64,000 nt of DNA, taken from contig NZ_LZLQ01000051.1 of the NCBI RefSeq assembly GCF_001673315.1, forward strand, positions 1 to 64,000. Direction: 5' to 3'. The notes below the pieces were generated by a model. That model saw nothing but the letters and a program-made list of their open reading frames with translations. It had not been told where the DNA came from and searched no databases. Positions 46,957-55,515 of this stretch are shown here, in pieces. Position numbers and translations under genes: made by a program. The stretch's first letter is position 1, and each line of letters starts with the position of its first letter. This DNA is from Mycobacterium asiaticum. Its GTDB lineage: Bacteria > Actinomycetota > Actinomycetes > Mycobacteriales > Mycobacteriaceae.

Positions 46957-48696
46957 TTACCCTCGCGAGCCGGACGGTCGCGTCACCAGCGGGAGTGTCA
47001 GCGCGGCCGGGGCGTCGGCAGGCACCACCGGGCGTTGCGGCGCGACGTGCGGGATGCGCTGGTAGGTTGCGCCGATTGGGGGTCTGGTGTCGGCCTCATT
47101 TTTGTTGGGCCAGTAAGACATTGCGCGCTCGGCCTGCGCGGTGATGGTCAGCGACGGGTTGACCCCGATGTTCGCCGAGATCGCAGACCCGTCGACGACG
47201 TGCAACCCCGGGTGGCCGTACATCCGGTGGTAGGCGTCGATGACACCCGTTTCGGGCGAGTCTCCGATGGTGCAGCCACCGAGGAAGTGTGCCGTCATCG
47301 GGATGTCGAAGATCTCACCGACGCTGCTGTAGGGCATACCGCCGATGTCCGCAGCGAGGCGGCGGACTGCCTCGTCGGCCTTCGGGATCCAGGTCGGGTT
47401 GGGCACCCCGTGGCCCTGCCGGGAGGACAGTTTGACCCCACCGAACCGCCTGCGCTTGGGAAACAGCGTCAGCGAGTTGTCCTCGGTTTGCATCACCAGC
47501 GCGATCACGGTGCGCTGCGACCAATTCCGCAGCCCGACGTACACCGACGCAGCTTGCCCGGGATGACGCAGCACTTGCCCCAACCACCGCAGCCAGCGCG
47601 GGGTCCCACCGCCGCCGTCGGTCATCACGGTGGTGAGCATGCCCATCGATTGCGCGCCCTTGCCGTAACGGACCGGCTCGATATGGGTCCTGTCGTCGGG
47701 ATGAATGGACGACGTGATCGCGACGCCCTGATGGAACGCGGCGTCTTTGCCCTGCCGCATGCGCACGCTGGCGCCGCACAGCGCCTCGGAGTTCGTCCGG
47801 GTCAACACGCCGAGCCGGTCGGAGATCTGCCCCAGGTCGCCGCCGGACTTCATCCGATGCAGCAACTGCTGGGTTCCCCAAGTGCCGGCAGCGAAGATCA
47901 CCTGCTCTGCGGTGAGGGTGCCGGCCGTGCGCTTCGCACGCCAGGCCCCGCTACGCACGGTGTCGACGGCGTAGCCACCTCCGGCGCGGGGACGCACGGC
48001 GGTGACGGTGGTCAGATCGTGCACGCGCGCGCCGGCCCGCTCGGCCAGATAGAGGTAGTTCTTCATCAGCGTGTTCTTGGCGTTGTGCCGGCAGCCGGTC
48101 ATGCATTCACCGACTTCGATGCAACCCCGCCGGCGGGGCCCGGCACCGCCGAAAAACGGATCTTCGACTTCCACACCGGGAGTGGGCACGTTGTCGGGTC
48201 CGAAGTAGACGCCGACGGGAGTCATGCCGAAGGTGTCGCCGACGCCCAGGTCGTCAGCGACCTTGCGCAGGGCGTGGTCCGACGCCGTCATGGTGGGATT
48301 GGTGACCACACCCAGCATGCGTTTGGCCTGGTCGTAATACGGCCGCAGTTCGTCGCGCCAGTCGGTGATGTGTGCCCACTGGCGGTCCTGGTAGAACGCG
48401 TCGGATTTGGGTTCGTAGAGGGTGTTGGCGTAGTTCAGGGAGCCGCCGCCCACTCCGGCACCGGCCAGCACGATCACGTCGGGCAGGACGTGGATGCGCT
48501 GGATTCCGGTGCAGCCGAGCTTGGGCGCCCACAGAAAGTTGCGCACATCCATGCTCGTCTTGGGGAACTGCGAGTCCTCGAAGCGGCGCCCGGCCTCGAG
48601 AACCCCGACCCGGTAACCCTTCTCGGTCAGCCGCAGGGCTGACACCGATCCGCCGAATCCGGAACCGATCACAAGGACGTCGTAGTCCAGCGTCAT
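46957..48696 (-). CDS. GMC-type oxidoreductase, ChoD-like cholesterol oxidase paralogue
   Basis: 579 aa from ATG 48696. FAD-binding DVLVIGSGFGGSVSALRL; GVLEAGRRFED; AGAGVGGGSLNYANTL; a Cys-rich CIEVGECMTGCRHNAKNTL, typical of the mycobacterial ChoD group; and the C-terminal FAD/catalytic part HFLGGCTIGDSP and VVDGSAISANIGVNPSLTI. Length and motif order follow Rv3409c, but identity is clearly not complete, so it is a paralogue. Whether it oxidises sterols is unproven in this group. Followed by cbiZ, preceded by the large LuxR regulator. Confidence 0.8.
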   Translation of the reverse strand: MTLDYDVLVIGSGFGGSVSALRLTEKGYRVGVLEAGRRFEDSQFPKTSMDVRNFLWAPKLGCTGIQRIHVLPDVIVLAGAGVGGGSLNYANTLYEPKSDAFYQDRQWAHITDWRDELRPYYDQAKRMLGVVTNPTMTASDHALRKVADDLGVGDTFGMTPVGVYFGPDNVPTPGVEVEDPFFGGAGPRRRGCIEVGECMTGCRHNAKNTLMKNYLYLAERAGARVHDLTTVTAVRPRAGGGYAVDTVRSGAWRAKRTAGTLTAEQVIFAAGTWGTQQLLHRMKSGGDLGQISDRLGVLTRTNSEALCGASVRMRQGKDAAFHQGVAITSSIHPDDRTHIEPVRYGKGAQSMGMLTTVMTDGGGGTPRWLRWLGQVLRHPGQAASVYVGLRNWSQRTVIALVMQTEDNSLTLFPKRRRFGGVKLSSRQGHGVPNPTWIPKADEAVRRLAADIGGMPYSSVGEIFDIPMTAHFLGGCTIGDSPETGVIDAYHRMYGHPGLHVVDGSAISANIGVNPSLTITAQAERAMSYWPNKNEADTRPPIGATYQRIPHVAPQRPVVPADAPAALTLPLVTRPSGSRG

Positions 48697-48762
48697 CTCA
48701 CCCCTCCTGTCGCTGTCCTAGCGGATCCCCGGGATCGGCAGGGGCAAACATATCGGCGTTGG

Positions 48763-48809
48763 GGCGATCGTTTCAGTGGCGATCGTTTTACAGTGGCGAT
48801 CGTTTCAGT
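48763..48809. repeat. three short tandem repeats (GGCGATCGTTTCAGT type)
   Basis: Copies at 48763-48777, 48778-48794 and 48795-48809 carry GGCGATCGTTTCAGT, the middle one with two extra bases (TTTTACAGT). Each has the CGATCG palindrome. The last copy covers the stop codon of the large regulator, so the array begins at the gene end and runs into the intergenic region before the oxidase gene. Confidence 0.65.
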
Positions 48810-51800
48810 GCCGCGACGCCTCCTGCGCGAGTTGCACCCGCGAGGTCAGGCCGAGCTTGGTGTAGATATGCGTCAGATGCGCCTGCACGGTGCGGGGTGA
48901 AATGAACAACCTCGCGGCGACATCGCGATTGGGCAGGCCTTCGCTGACAAGTTTGACGACGTCGAGTTCGGCGCGGGTCAGTGCGGCCCAGCCGGTGCTG
49001 GCCTTGGTGCGTTCACCGCGACGATGCAGCGCGTAGGCCACAGCCTCCTCATTCGACAGCGCCGCGCCTTCGGTCCACGCGGTGTCGAAGTCATTGTCGC
49101 CCAATGCCTCTCGTGCGACGATGACACGAGACTCGATTGCGGGATCGAGGATCTTGAACCGTACCAACCCCATGCGCAGGCGGGCCGCCTCAGCCGCGCC
49201 GAACAACCGGGCGGCCAGCGTGTGGTTGTCTGCGTCGGTTGCCAGCACGGCAAGGCAGTCGAGAGCAAACGGAATGAGCAGGTCGGCCTCGAGTCGAACC
49301 GCCAGGTCGAGGGAGTCGTAGGCGTCACGTTCGGCGGCGTCGAATTCACCCTGCGCGATTTCTACGTATGCGCGTGTCGTCCAGGACGCGGCGATACTCC
49401 ACCCCGTGGTCGCGGACACGACCTCGTCGGCCCATCGGCGGGCGACGGCGAGGTCACCACATGCCAGAGGAGCCAGCGGCGCCCAGTGGTAGATACCGGC
49501 CATCAGCGGATCCATCGGGGTCAATGTTCGAGCTGCCGAGAACGATTGCAAGGCAGCAACTCCGTCACCCGCAGCCAGGTGCACGACAGCCGATGCCGCG
49601 TAGACCACGCCGGCGTAGGTATCGAACAGGTCGGTGACGCGATCGAAAGCCACTTTCGCTGCTGTCTCGGCGGCTTCCGTCTGTCCTTGGTAAGCCAGAA
49701 TCTGCGCCTGCAGCGAGCGGGCGTGCATGGAATACATGGCGTCGCACGCCGCACTCGCCGCGTCATCGACGGAGCGGATCATCGGCAATGCGCCGGCGAG
49801 ATCTCCGCGCAGAACCTGTGCCCAGCCCATGACGTAGCGGGACTGGCGAGACACGAACCTGTCGCCGATTGCGTCAGCTATGCGCAGCGCTTCTTCCGCG
49901 GCCACCTGTCCGGCAACTGGTTCGCCGAACAGCAGTGCACATACCGCTTCTAGGGAAGTGGTTTGTCCCAGCCACCAGGAATCTCCGCAGGCGCGCGCGA
50001 TTTCGGCCGCTTCAGTGAAGTAGGCGAGACGCAGATCCCTGTCGTCGGCGACGCGGCATGCGCAACCGGTCAGCGCCCGCGCCACCAGCGAGGGCTCGCC
50101 GAGTTCACGCGCCGCCGCCAGAGTCTGCTCGGCATGGTCCAAGTCGGCCCTCACGCCCCGGAACGACTCCAGTACAACTCTGCTAACCATCGCGCGTATC
50201 CGGTTGGGCGATGCCTCGACGGAAGAATTCGCGTCGGCGAGTGCGGTGTTCAACCAGTTCAGACCTTCCTGCATCAGCCCCCGGGTCAGCCAGAGCGGCA
50301 ACAGCGATGACGCGAGCGACAACGCCAGATCGGTGTCAGCGTTCTCCCGGCTCCACACGAAAGCCGCTCGCAGATTGTCGATTTCGGTCCCGACGGATTC
50401 AATTCTTCGTTCATGTTCCGCGGTAGTCGGTGTGTCGAGACCGTCGGCGATCGCGGTGTAGTGGTCGCGGTGACGGGTGCGCACGCTGTCACCCTCGCGC
50501 GACTCACCGAGCTTCTCCATCGCATACTGGCGGACGGTTTCCAGCAACCGGTAGCGGGTGCCGTGCGGACTGTCCTCGGCGACCACGAGTGATTTGTCGA
50601 CCAGCAAGGTGAGTTGATCGAGCACCTGATAGCGCTCGCCGCCGCCGACGGCTTGGGCCGCGTCAAGATCGAACCCGCCGAGGAATACCGCGAGCCGGCG
50701 GAACAACATCCGCTCGGGTTCGCTGAGCAATTCGTGTGACCAGTCCACCGACGCACGCAGCGTCTGTTGGCGGCGCACTGCAGTGCGGGCGCCACCGGTG
50801 AGCAGCCGGAAAGTGTCCTGCAGACTGCGCAGTATTTCGGCGGGCGCCAGGGCACGGACGCGAGCCGCGGCCAGTTCAATAGCCAACGGTAGTCCGTCGA
50901 GGCGGCGGCAGATCGCGGTCACCGTATCGGCATTGTCGGCATCGACACGGAATTCAGGCTTGATTCGGCGTGCTCGATCGGCGAACAATTCGATGGCCTC
51001 GCCGGCCAAGGACAGCGACGGCACTCGCCAGCTCGTCTCGCCAGCCACCCCGATCGATTCACGGCTGGTCGTCAGCAGTCTCAACGCCGGGCACCCAACC
51101 AACAAGCCACTCAACAAGGCGGCGCTGGCGTCCAGCAGGTGTTCGCAGTTGTCCACCAGGATCAATATCTGACGATCGCGGATGAACCGTCGCAGCACCT
51201 CGCTGGTTACCTGACCGGGCTGGTCGGGGAGCCCGAGTGCTCGGGCGACCGCTACCGGCACCGCGTCCGGATCGGTGATCGGTGCCAGGTCGACATACCA
51301 GACACCGTCGGCGAACTCGGGGGCGATCCCCGCCACGACCTGGACCGCCAGCCGCGTCTTGCCGGCCCCGCCCGCCCCGGTCAATGTGACGAGTCGGTTC
51401 TCGGCAAGCGCGTTCCGGATACCGCGGATCTCGGTTTCCCGGCCGATAAAGCTGGTCAGCTGCGTCGGAAGGCGATCGGCGGCAACAGCTTCCGCGGTGC
51501 GCAACGGCGGGAAATCGTTGTGCAGGTCCGGATGGCACAGTTGCATCACACGTTCGGGACGCGGCAGATCACGCAGCGGATGGCTACCCAGATCCGTCAG
51601 CGTGACGTCCGGCGGGAGTTGGTCGACGACAAGCGGTTCCGTGGCGCCGGAGAGTACGGTTTGGCCACCGTGCGCGAGATCGCGCAGGCGGGCTGCCCGG
51701 TTGACGGTCGGGCCGATGTAGTTGCCCTCGTCGCGCAGCTGGATGTCGCCGGTGTGCACCCCGATGCGGAGTTTTATCGGGGCCAACGGTGCCCGCTGCA

Positions 51801-52077
51801 ACTCCAGCGCACAGGCCACAGCGTCGGCGGCACGGGGGAAGGCGATGACGAAACTGTCGCCTTCGCCCTGCTCGACCGGCCGCACCCCGCGGTGAGCCGC
51901 CACGGCTCTGGCAAGCACCCTGTCGAGGCGCGCGACGGCTTCCTGCATTGTTTTGGGCTGGGTTTCCCACAGCGAGGTGGAACTCTCGACGTCGGCCAGC
52001 AGCAGGGTCACCGTTCCGGTGGGCAGCTCGGCCATGTCGGGGACGCTCCAGCTCGTTTCGCTCATGCTAGCCAGCAT
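48805..52077 (-). CDS. adenylate/guanylate-cyclase-like, NB-ARC ATPase and LuxR fusion regulator
   Basis: 1090 aa from ATG 52077 (ATG 52065 is also possible). Class III cyclase domain about 15-185 (TVTLLLADVESSTSLWE with metal Asp; EGDSFVIAFPRA; LRIGVHTGDIQLRDEGNYIG). ATPase about 210-500 with Walker A LTGAGGAGKTRLAVQV and ILVDNCEHLLD. A long helical, TPR-like region (about 530-1010). C-terminal LuxR HTH about 1025-1085 (SEGLPNRDVAARLFISPRTV). It is the Rv0386/Rv0890c/Rv1358 type. The second catalytic Asp and adenine-specifying residues cannot be confirmed by eye, so cyclase activity is open. Probable regulator of the co-oriented oxidase/cbiZ genes. Confidence 0.85.
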   Translation of the reverse strand: MLASMSETSWSVPDMAELPTGTVTLLLADVESSTSLWETQPKTMQEAVARLDRVLARAVAAHRGVRPVEQGEGDSFVIAFPRAADAVACALELQRAPLAPIKLRIGVHTGDIQLRDEGNYIGPTVNRAARLRDLAHGGQTVLSGATEPLVVDQLPPDVTLTDLGSHPLRDLPRPERVMQLCHPDLHNDFPPLRTAEAVAADRLPTQLTSFIGRETEIRGIRNALAENRLVTLTGAGGAGKTRLAVQVVAGIAPEFADGVWYVDLAPITDPDAVPVAVARALGLPDQPGQVTSEVLRRFIRDRQILILVDNCEHLLDASAALLSGLLVGCPALRLLTTSRESIGVAGETSWRVPSLSLAGEAIELFADRARRIKPEFRVDADNADTVTAICRRLDGLPLAIELAAARVRALAPAEILRSLQDTFRLLTGGARTAVRRQQTLRASVDWSHELLSEPERMLFRRLAVFLGGFDLDAAQAVGGGERYQVLDQLTLLVDKSLVVAEDSPHGTRYRLLETVRQYAMEKLGESREGDSVRTRHRDHYTAIADGLDTPTTAEHERRIESVGTEIDNLRAAFVWSRENADTDLALSLASSLLPLWLTRGLMQEGLNWLNTALADANSSVEASPNRIRAMVSRVVLESFRGVRADLDHAEQTLAAARELGEPSLVARALTGCACRVADDRDLRLAYFTEAAEIARACGDSWWLGQTTSLEAVCALLFGEPVAGQVAAEEALRIADAIGDRFVSRQSRYVMGWAQVLRGDLAGALPMIRSVDDAASAACDAMYSMHARSLQAQILAYQGQTEAAETAAKVAFDRVTDLFDTYAGVVYAASAVVHLAAGDGVAALQSFSAARTLTPMDPLMAGIYHWAPLAPLACGDLAVARRWADEVVSATTGWSIAASWTTRAYVEIAQGEFDAAERDAYDSLDLAVRLEADLLIPFALDCLAVLATDADNHTLAARLFGAAEAARLRMGLVRFKILDPAIESRVIVAREALGDNDFDTAWTEGAALSNEEAVAYALHRRGERTKASTGWAALTRAELDVVKLVSEGLPNRDVAARLFISPRTVQAHLTHIYTKLGLTSRVQLAQEASRH

Positions 52078-52210
52078 GCGGCGCGTATTGGGTGGTGAGC
52101 ATCGGCGAAAACGCTGATCGTCCCGGTCGCGCTATGCGTATATACGCGGCCGGGACCCGCTTGGGGTGTGTCCCGTCTTTTGGACGTGTTTGACCCGGTA
52201 TGGCAAGGTC

Positions 52211-52411
52211 GTGGACGTGGGTGAGCTACCTGGTTCGCAGAGCGAGGGTGCGGCGCGACAGACTTCGGGACCGCCGGTACGGCCGTTGTCCTCCGACCAG
52301 CAGCCGGCGACCAAGGCGGACCTGTACGCCGCGGTGGACGCCATGCGCGCCGACATGCGTGAACTGCTGGAGCAGATCAGCACGCTGATCAAGGACGCCA
52401 CGCAGAAATAG
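52211..52411 (+). CDS. small hypothetical protein with C-terminal helix
   Basis: 66 aa from GTG 52211 (GTG 52217 better spaced from AAGG; an open frame extends to 52166). A disordered Ser/Pro/Gln N-terminus (LPGSQSEGAARQTSGPP) leads to an amphipathic helix ATKADLYAAVDAMRADMREL, which looks like a coiled coil. Divergent from the large regulator, 43 bp before the epoxide hydrolase. Function unknown. Confidence 0.5.
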   Translation: MDVGELPGSQSEGAARQTSGPPVRPLSSDQQPATKADLYAAVDAMRADMRELLEQISTLIKDATQK

Positions 52412-52453
52412 GGCGCCTGTCGCGCGGCATCCCGGGAGCGGCACTATTAGCGG

Positions 52454-53578
52454 GTGAAGCCGTTTCGCATCGATGTTCCCGACGATGTTCTCGACGATCT
52501 GCAATCGCGGCTGGCGCGCACCCGATGGCCCGAGCCCGAGTGCGTGGACGACTGGAGCCAGGGCATTCCGCTGCGTTACACCCAAGACCTCGCCGCCTAC
52601 TGGGCCAATCATTACGACTGGCGGTCACGGGAGGCCGCGCTGAACCGATTCGACCACTTCGTCGATCAATTCGACGGGTTAGACATTCATTTCATCCATC
52701 AGCGATCCCCGCACGAGAACGCGTTCCCGTTGCTGATCACCCACGGTTGGCCGGGATCGATCGTGGAGTTCCACAAGGTGATCGAGCCGCTCACCGATCC
52801 CACCGCGCACGGAGGTCGCGCCGCCGACGCCTTCCACGTGGTCTGCCCCTCACTGCCCGGATACGGCTTCTCCGGAAAGCCGGGCCGCACCGGGTGGGGA
52901 GTGCAGAAGATCGCGTTGGTCTGGGAAGAGTTGATGCTGCGTCTGGGCTATCAGCGGTACGGCGCTCAGGGCGGTGACTGGGGCGCGGCCGTCACGACCC
53001 AAATCGGCCGCAATGGCGGTCACTGCGCGGGCATCCACCTGAACATGCCGTTGGGTATGCCGACGAAAGAGACGCTGGCCGACCCGACTCCGGAAGAGCA
53101 GGCGGCGCTGGCCGCGCTGGCCGAGCACCGGAAGTCAGGCACCGGCTACTCCAAGCAACAATCGACACGGCCGCAGACAGTGGGATACGGGCTGGTCGAT
53201 TCGCCGGTGGGACAACTGGCCTGGATCGTCGAGAAGTTCTGGGCGTGGATGGATTGCGACGGGCACCCCGAGAATGTGCTGACCCGAGATGAGTTGCTGG
53301 ACAACGTGATGCTGTATTGGGTTACTGCGACCGCAGCGTCGTCGGCCCGCCTCTACTGGGAGAGCTTCAAGGTGTGGGGTGATACCAGCCGGGTCGAATT
53401 GCCAACGGGGGTAGCGGCTTTCCCGAAAGAGGTGCTGCGCGCGCCCCGTCGCTGGTGTGAGCCGAACTTCAACATCACCCACTGGACCACCATGCCCCGC
53501 GGCGGGCACTTCGCTGCGTTCGAGCAACCCGAGCTGTTCGTCGAAGACATCCGCAAATTCTTCGCGACGGTGCGCTGA
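52454..53578 (+). CDS. epoxide hydrolase with N-terminal EHN domain
   Basis: 374 aa from GTG 52454. EHN region about 1-110 (MKPFRIDVPDDVLDDLQSRL, TRWPEPE, LNRFDHFVDQFDGLDIHFIH), then alpha/beta hydrolase: oxyanion HGWPGS, nucleophile Asp in GGDWGAAV (about 176), tyrosines of the lid, and catalytic His in GGHFAAFEQPE near the end. Hydrolyses epoxides to diols; several paralogues exist in mycobacteria, and the natural substrate is unclear. An imperfect 60-nt hairpin directly follows the stop. Confidence 0.85.
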   Translation: MKPFRIDVPDDVLDDLQSRLARTRWPEPECVDDWSQGIPLRYTQDLAAYWANHYDWRSREAALNRFDHFVDQFDGLDIHFIHQRSPHENAFPLLITHGWPGSIVEFHKVIEPLTDPTAHGGRAADAFHVVCPSLPGYGFSGKPGRTGWGVQKIALVWEELMLRLGYQRYGAQGGDWGAAVTTQIGRNGGHCAGIHLNMPLGMPTKETLADPTPEEQAALAALAEHRKSGTGYSKQQSTRPQTVGYGLVDSPVGQLAWIVEKFWAWMDCDGHPENVLTRDELLDNVMLYWVTATAASSARLYWESFKVWGDTSRVELPTGVAAFPKEVLRAPRRWCEPNFNITHWTTMPRGGHFAAFEQPELFVEDIRKFFATVR

Positions 53579-53588
53579 GGGGCCGCTT

Positions 53589-53648
53589 GCCGAGAGTGAA
53601 TCTGACGACGCGACACGCCGGGGGAGCGTCGTAGATCGCACACTCGGC
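53589..53648 (+). terminator. long imperfect hairpin after the epoxide hydrolase gene
   Basis: GCCGAG (53589-53594) pairs with CTCGGC (53643-53648), GTG with CAC, and ACGACGC with GCGTCGT further in, leaving small bulges and a GC-rich loop. It starts 11 bp after the stop. No U-tract. Terminator is the simplest role; the structure might also belong to a leader of cobD, which starts 82 bp later. Confidence 0.45.
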
Positions 53649-53730
53649 CGGGACCTTGTCACATGCGATCGAGTAGATGACGAATGAGGTGACCGGGCCG
53701 AGAATGTTTGTACATATGAGACGCCGCCCT

Positions 53731-54753
53731 GTGGTTGCCTCGACACGGCAGACCCGCATCGTCGGCGTGCTGGCCGGCTATCTCGCCGATCTCGCGCTGG
53801 CCGACCCGAAGCGAGGTCATCCCGTCGCGGTGTTCGGTGCTACGGCGGCGAGGCTAGAGCAGAGCACCTACCGCGATGACCGGGCGGCCGGCGCGGCACA
53901 CGTGTGCCTGCTGGTCGCCGGGACAGGGGCATTCGGCGCGGTGCTGCAGCGGGGTGGCCAGGGCCGTAGCGTCGCCGCCGTCGCAGTGGCTACCTGGACC
54001 GTGCTGGGGGGCACGTCGTTGGCGCGCACCGGCACTCAGATGGCGGACTTGCTGGCTCGCCGGGATGTGGAGGGGGCACGGGCGCTGCTGCCGTCGCTGT
54101 GCGGACGTGACCCGGCCAGGCTGGACATCGCCGGACTGACCCGCGCGGCGCTGGAATCGGTGGCGGAGAACACCTCCGACGCCCACGTGGCGCCGCTGCT
54201 GTGGGCCGCGGTCGGTGGGGCGCCCGCCGCGCTGATGTACCGCGCCATCAACACGCTGGATTCCATGGTCGGCTACCGCTCGCCCCGCTATCTCCGATTC
54301 GGCTGGGCCGCAGCACGATTGGACGACGTCGTGAATTACGCCGGGGCGCGGGTCACCGCCGCTCTGGTGGTGGCTTGCGCGCCACTGGTGGGCGGGTCCG
54401 CGGTGGGGGCGGTGCGGGCGTGGCGACGCGACGCAGACCGGCATCCCAGTCCCAACGCCGGGGTCGTCGAGGCGACGTTCGCCGGGGCGCTCGGGGTGCG
54501 GCTCGGCGGCCCGACCCAGTACCAGCACGAGCTGGAGCTGCGCCCCACACTGGGGGACGGCGGGCAACCCACGGTGACCGACCTGCGCCGGGCGGTGACA
54601 CTGTCACGGGTGGTGCAGGCGGGTGCGGTGGGGGTGGCGTTGGCGTTGGCAGTTGCTTTCTCGACGCTAACGCCGGCGGCCGTAACGGTCGGCGAGTTTC
54701 TCCTCGACGGTCGTCGGCTGAACCGGCGCCGGCACCTCCGCCGCACCGGCTGA
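53731..54753 (+). CDS. cobD: adenosylcobinamide-phosphate synthase CobD/CbiB
   Basis: 340 aa from GTG 53731, chosen because MVASTRQTRIVGVL aligns with the short N-terminus I recall for Rv2236c; ATGs at 53677, 53704 and 53716 are in frame. Membrane protein that attaches aminopropanol (phosphate) to adenosylcobyric acid. Marks: LADPKRGHPVAVFG, ESVAENTSDAHVAPLLWAAVGG, INTLDSMVGYRSPRY, RHPSPNAGVVEATFAGALGV. The last about 29 residues overlap the convergent SURF1 gene by 87 bp and are Arg-rich, unlike the rest, so the normal stop may have been lost. Confidence 0.88.
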   Translation: MVASTRQTRIVGVLAGYLADLALADPKRGHPVAVFGATAARLEQSTYRDDRAAGAAHVCLLVAGTGAFGAVLQRGGQGRSVAAVAVATWTVLGGTSLARTGTQMADLLARRDVEGARALLPSLCGRDPARLDIAGLTRAALESVAENTSDAHVAPLLWAAVGGAPAALMYRAINTLDSMVGYRSPRYLRFGWAAARLDDVVNYAGARVTAALVVACAPLVGGSAVGAVRAWRRDADRHPSPNAGVVEATFAGALGVRLGGPTQYQHELELRPTLGDGGQPTVTDLRRAVTLSRVVQAGAVGVALALAVAFSTLTPAAVTVGEFLLDGRRLNRRRHLRRTG

Positions 54754-55515
54754 CCGCAGTTCCTTTTCCCGCCGACGGGCCCGCACCTCGGAGTAGGCGA
54801 AATACCCCAGCGCAATCGGGGCCAGGACACCGAACAGAATCCATTGGATGCCGTAGGACAGGAACGGCCCGGCGTCCAGGCGCGGCACCCCGATCACACC
54901 CAGGCCGCCCGGCTGATCCTCGACCAGCTGCAGGTACGACCCCGCCAGCGGCACGCCCGTCAATTGCGCGACCTGTTCGGTGCTGATCGAAAACACCTGC
55001 TGGTAGCCATCTCTGGTGAACGGATCCTTGCCCTGAACGGTCGGCTCGGAATCCCGCAGTCGCGCGGTGATGGTCACCGGCTGGTCCGGCGGCGGCGGGA
55101 TCTGCGGTACGTGCGAACCCTGTTCGGGCCGCACGTACCCGCGATCGACCAGGACGATCGGCCCGTCGTCGACCGCGAACGGCGCCAGCACCTCGAACGC
55201 CTGATCGCCCTCGACCGCTCGCAACCGGGCTATGACCCGCACGTCGGGCAGGTAGTGCCCGGTGGCGGTCACCTTTCGCCACTGCGACCCCTCGGCGGAC
55301 GAATCCTGATGGGGGATCAGGGTTTTCAGCGCCACCGGCGCGGTATTGACGGAATCGGCGATCTGCTGGTTTTCCCGGGAGGTCCTGGTGTTCTTGCCCA
55401 GTTGCCAAGGCGCGAGCACGGTGAAACACAGGTAAGTGAACGCGATACACACCAGAGCCAGCGCCAGCCAGCTCGGCCGTAGCAGGAATCTCAGACTGCG
55501 ATTTCCCGCCGTCAT
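54667..55515 (-). CDS. SURF1-family cytochrome oxidase assembly protein
   Basis: 282 aa from ATG 55515, overlapping the ptpA stop (TGATG). Two membrane helices (about 14-36, SWLALALVCIAFTYLCFTVL, and about 225-248) flank an extracytoplasmic domain with FAVDDGPIVLVDRGYVRP, typical of SURF1, which helps build cytochrome c oxidase. The C-terminal EEKLADRYGRRR lies antisense to the extended end of cobD. Gene order ptkA-ptpA-SURF1 is the standard mycobacterial one. Confidence 0.85.
   Translation of the reverse strand: MTAGNRSLRFLLRPSWLALALVCIAFTYLCFTVLAPWQLGKNTRTSRENQQIADSVNTAPVALKTLIPHQDSSAEGSQWRKVTATGHYLPDVRVIARLRAVEGDQAFEVLAPFAVDDGPIVLVDRGYVRPEQGSHVPQIPPPPDQPVTITARLRDSEPTVQGKDPFTRDGYQQVFSISTEQVAQLTGVPLAGSYLQLVEDQPGGLGVIGVPRLDAGPFLSYGIQWILFGVLAPIALGYFAYSEVRARRREKELRSAGAAEVPAPVQPTTVEEKLADRYGRRR

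Noticed and set aside
46831..48642. 603-codon open frame on the plus strand opposite the GMC oxidoreductase
   Set aside because: Antisense shadow for the same reason; the minus strand has intact FAD and GMC motifs.
48774..48798. GCCACTG, the conserved box of cobalamin riboswitches, occurs twice on the minus strand upstream of the oxidase/cbiZ genes
   Set aside because: The boxes are part of the short tandem repeats, the gap is only 108 bp, and none of the other conserved riboswitch segments is present.
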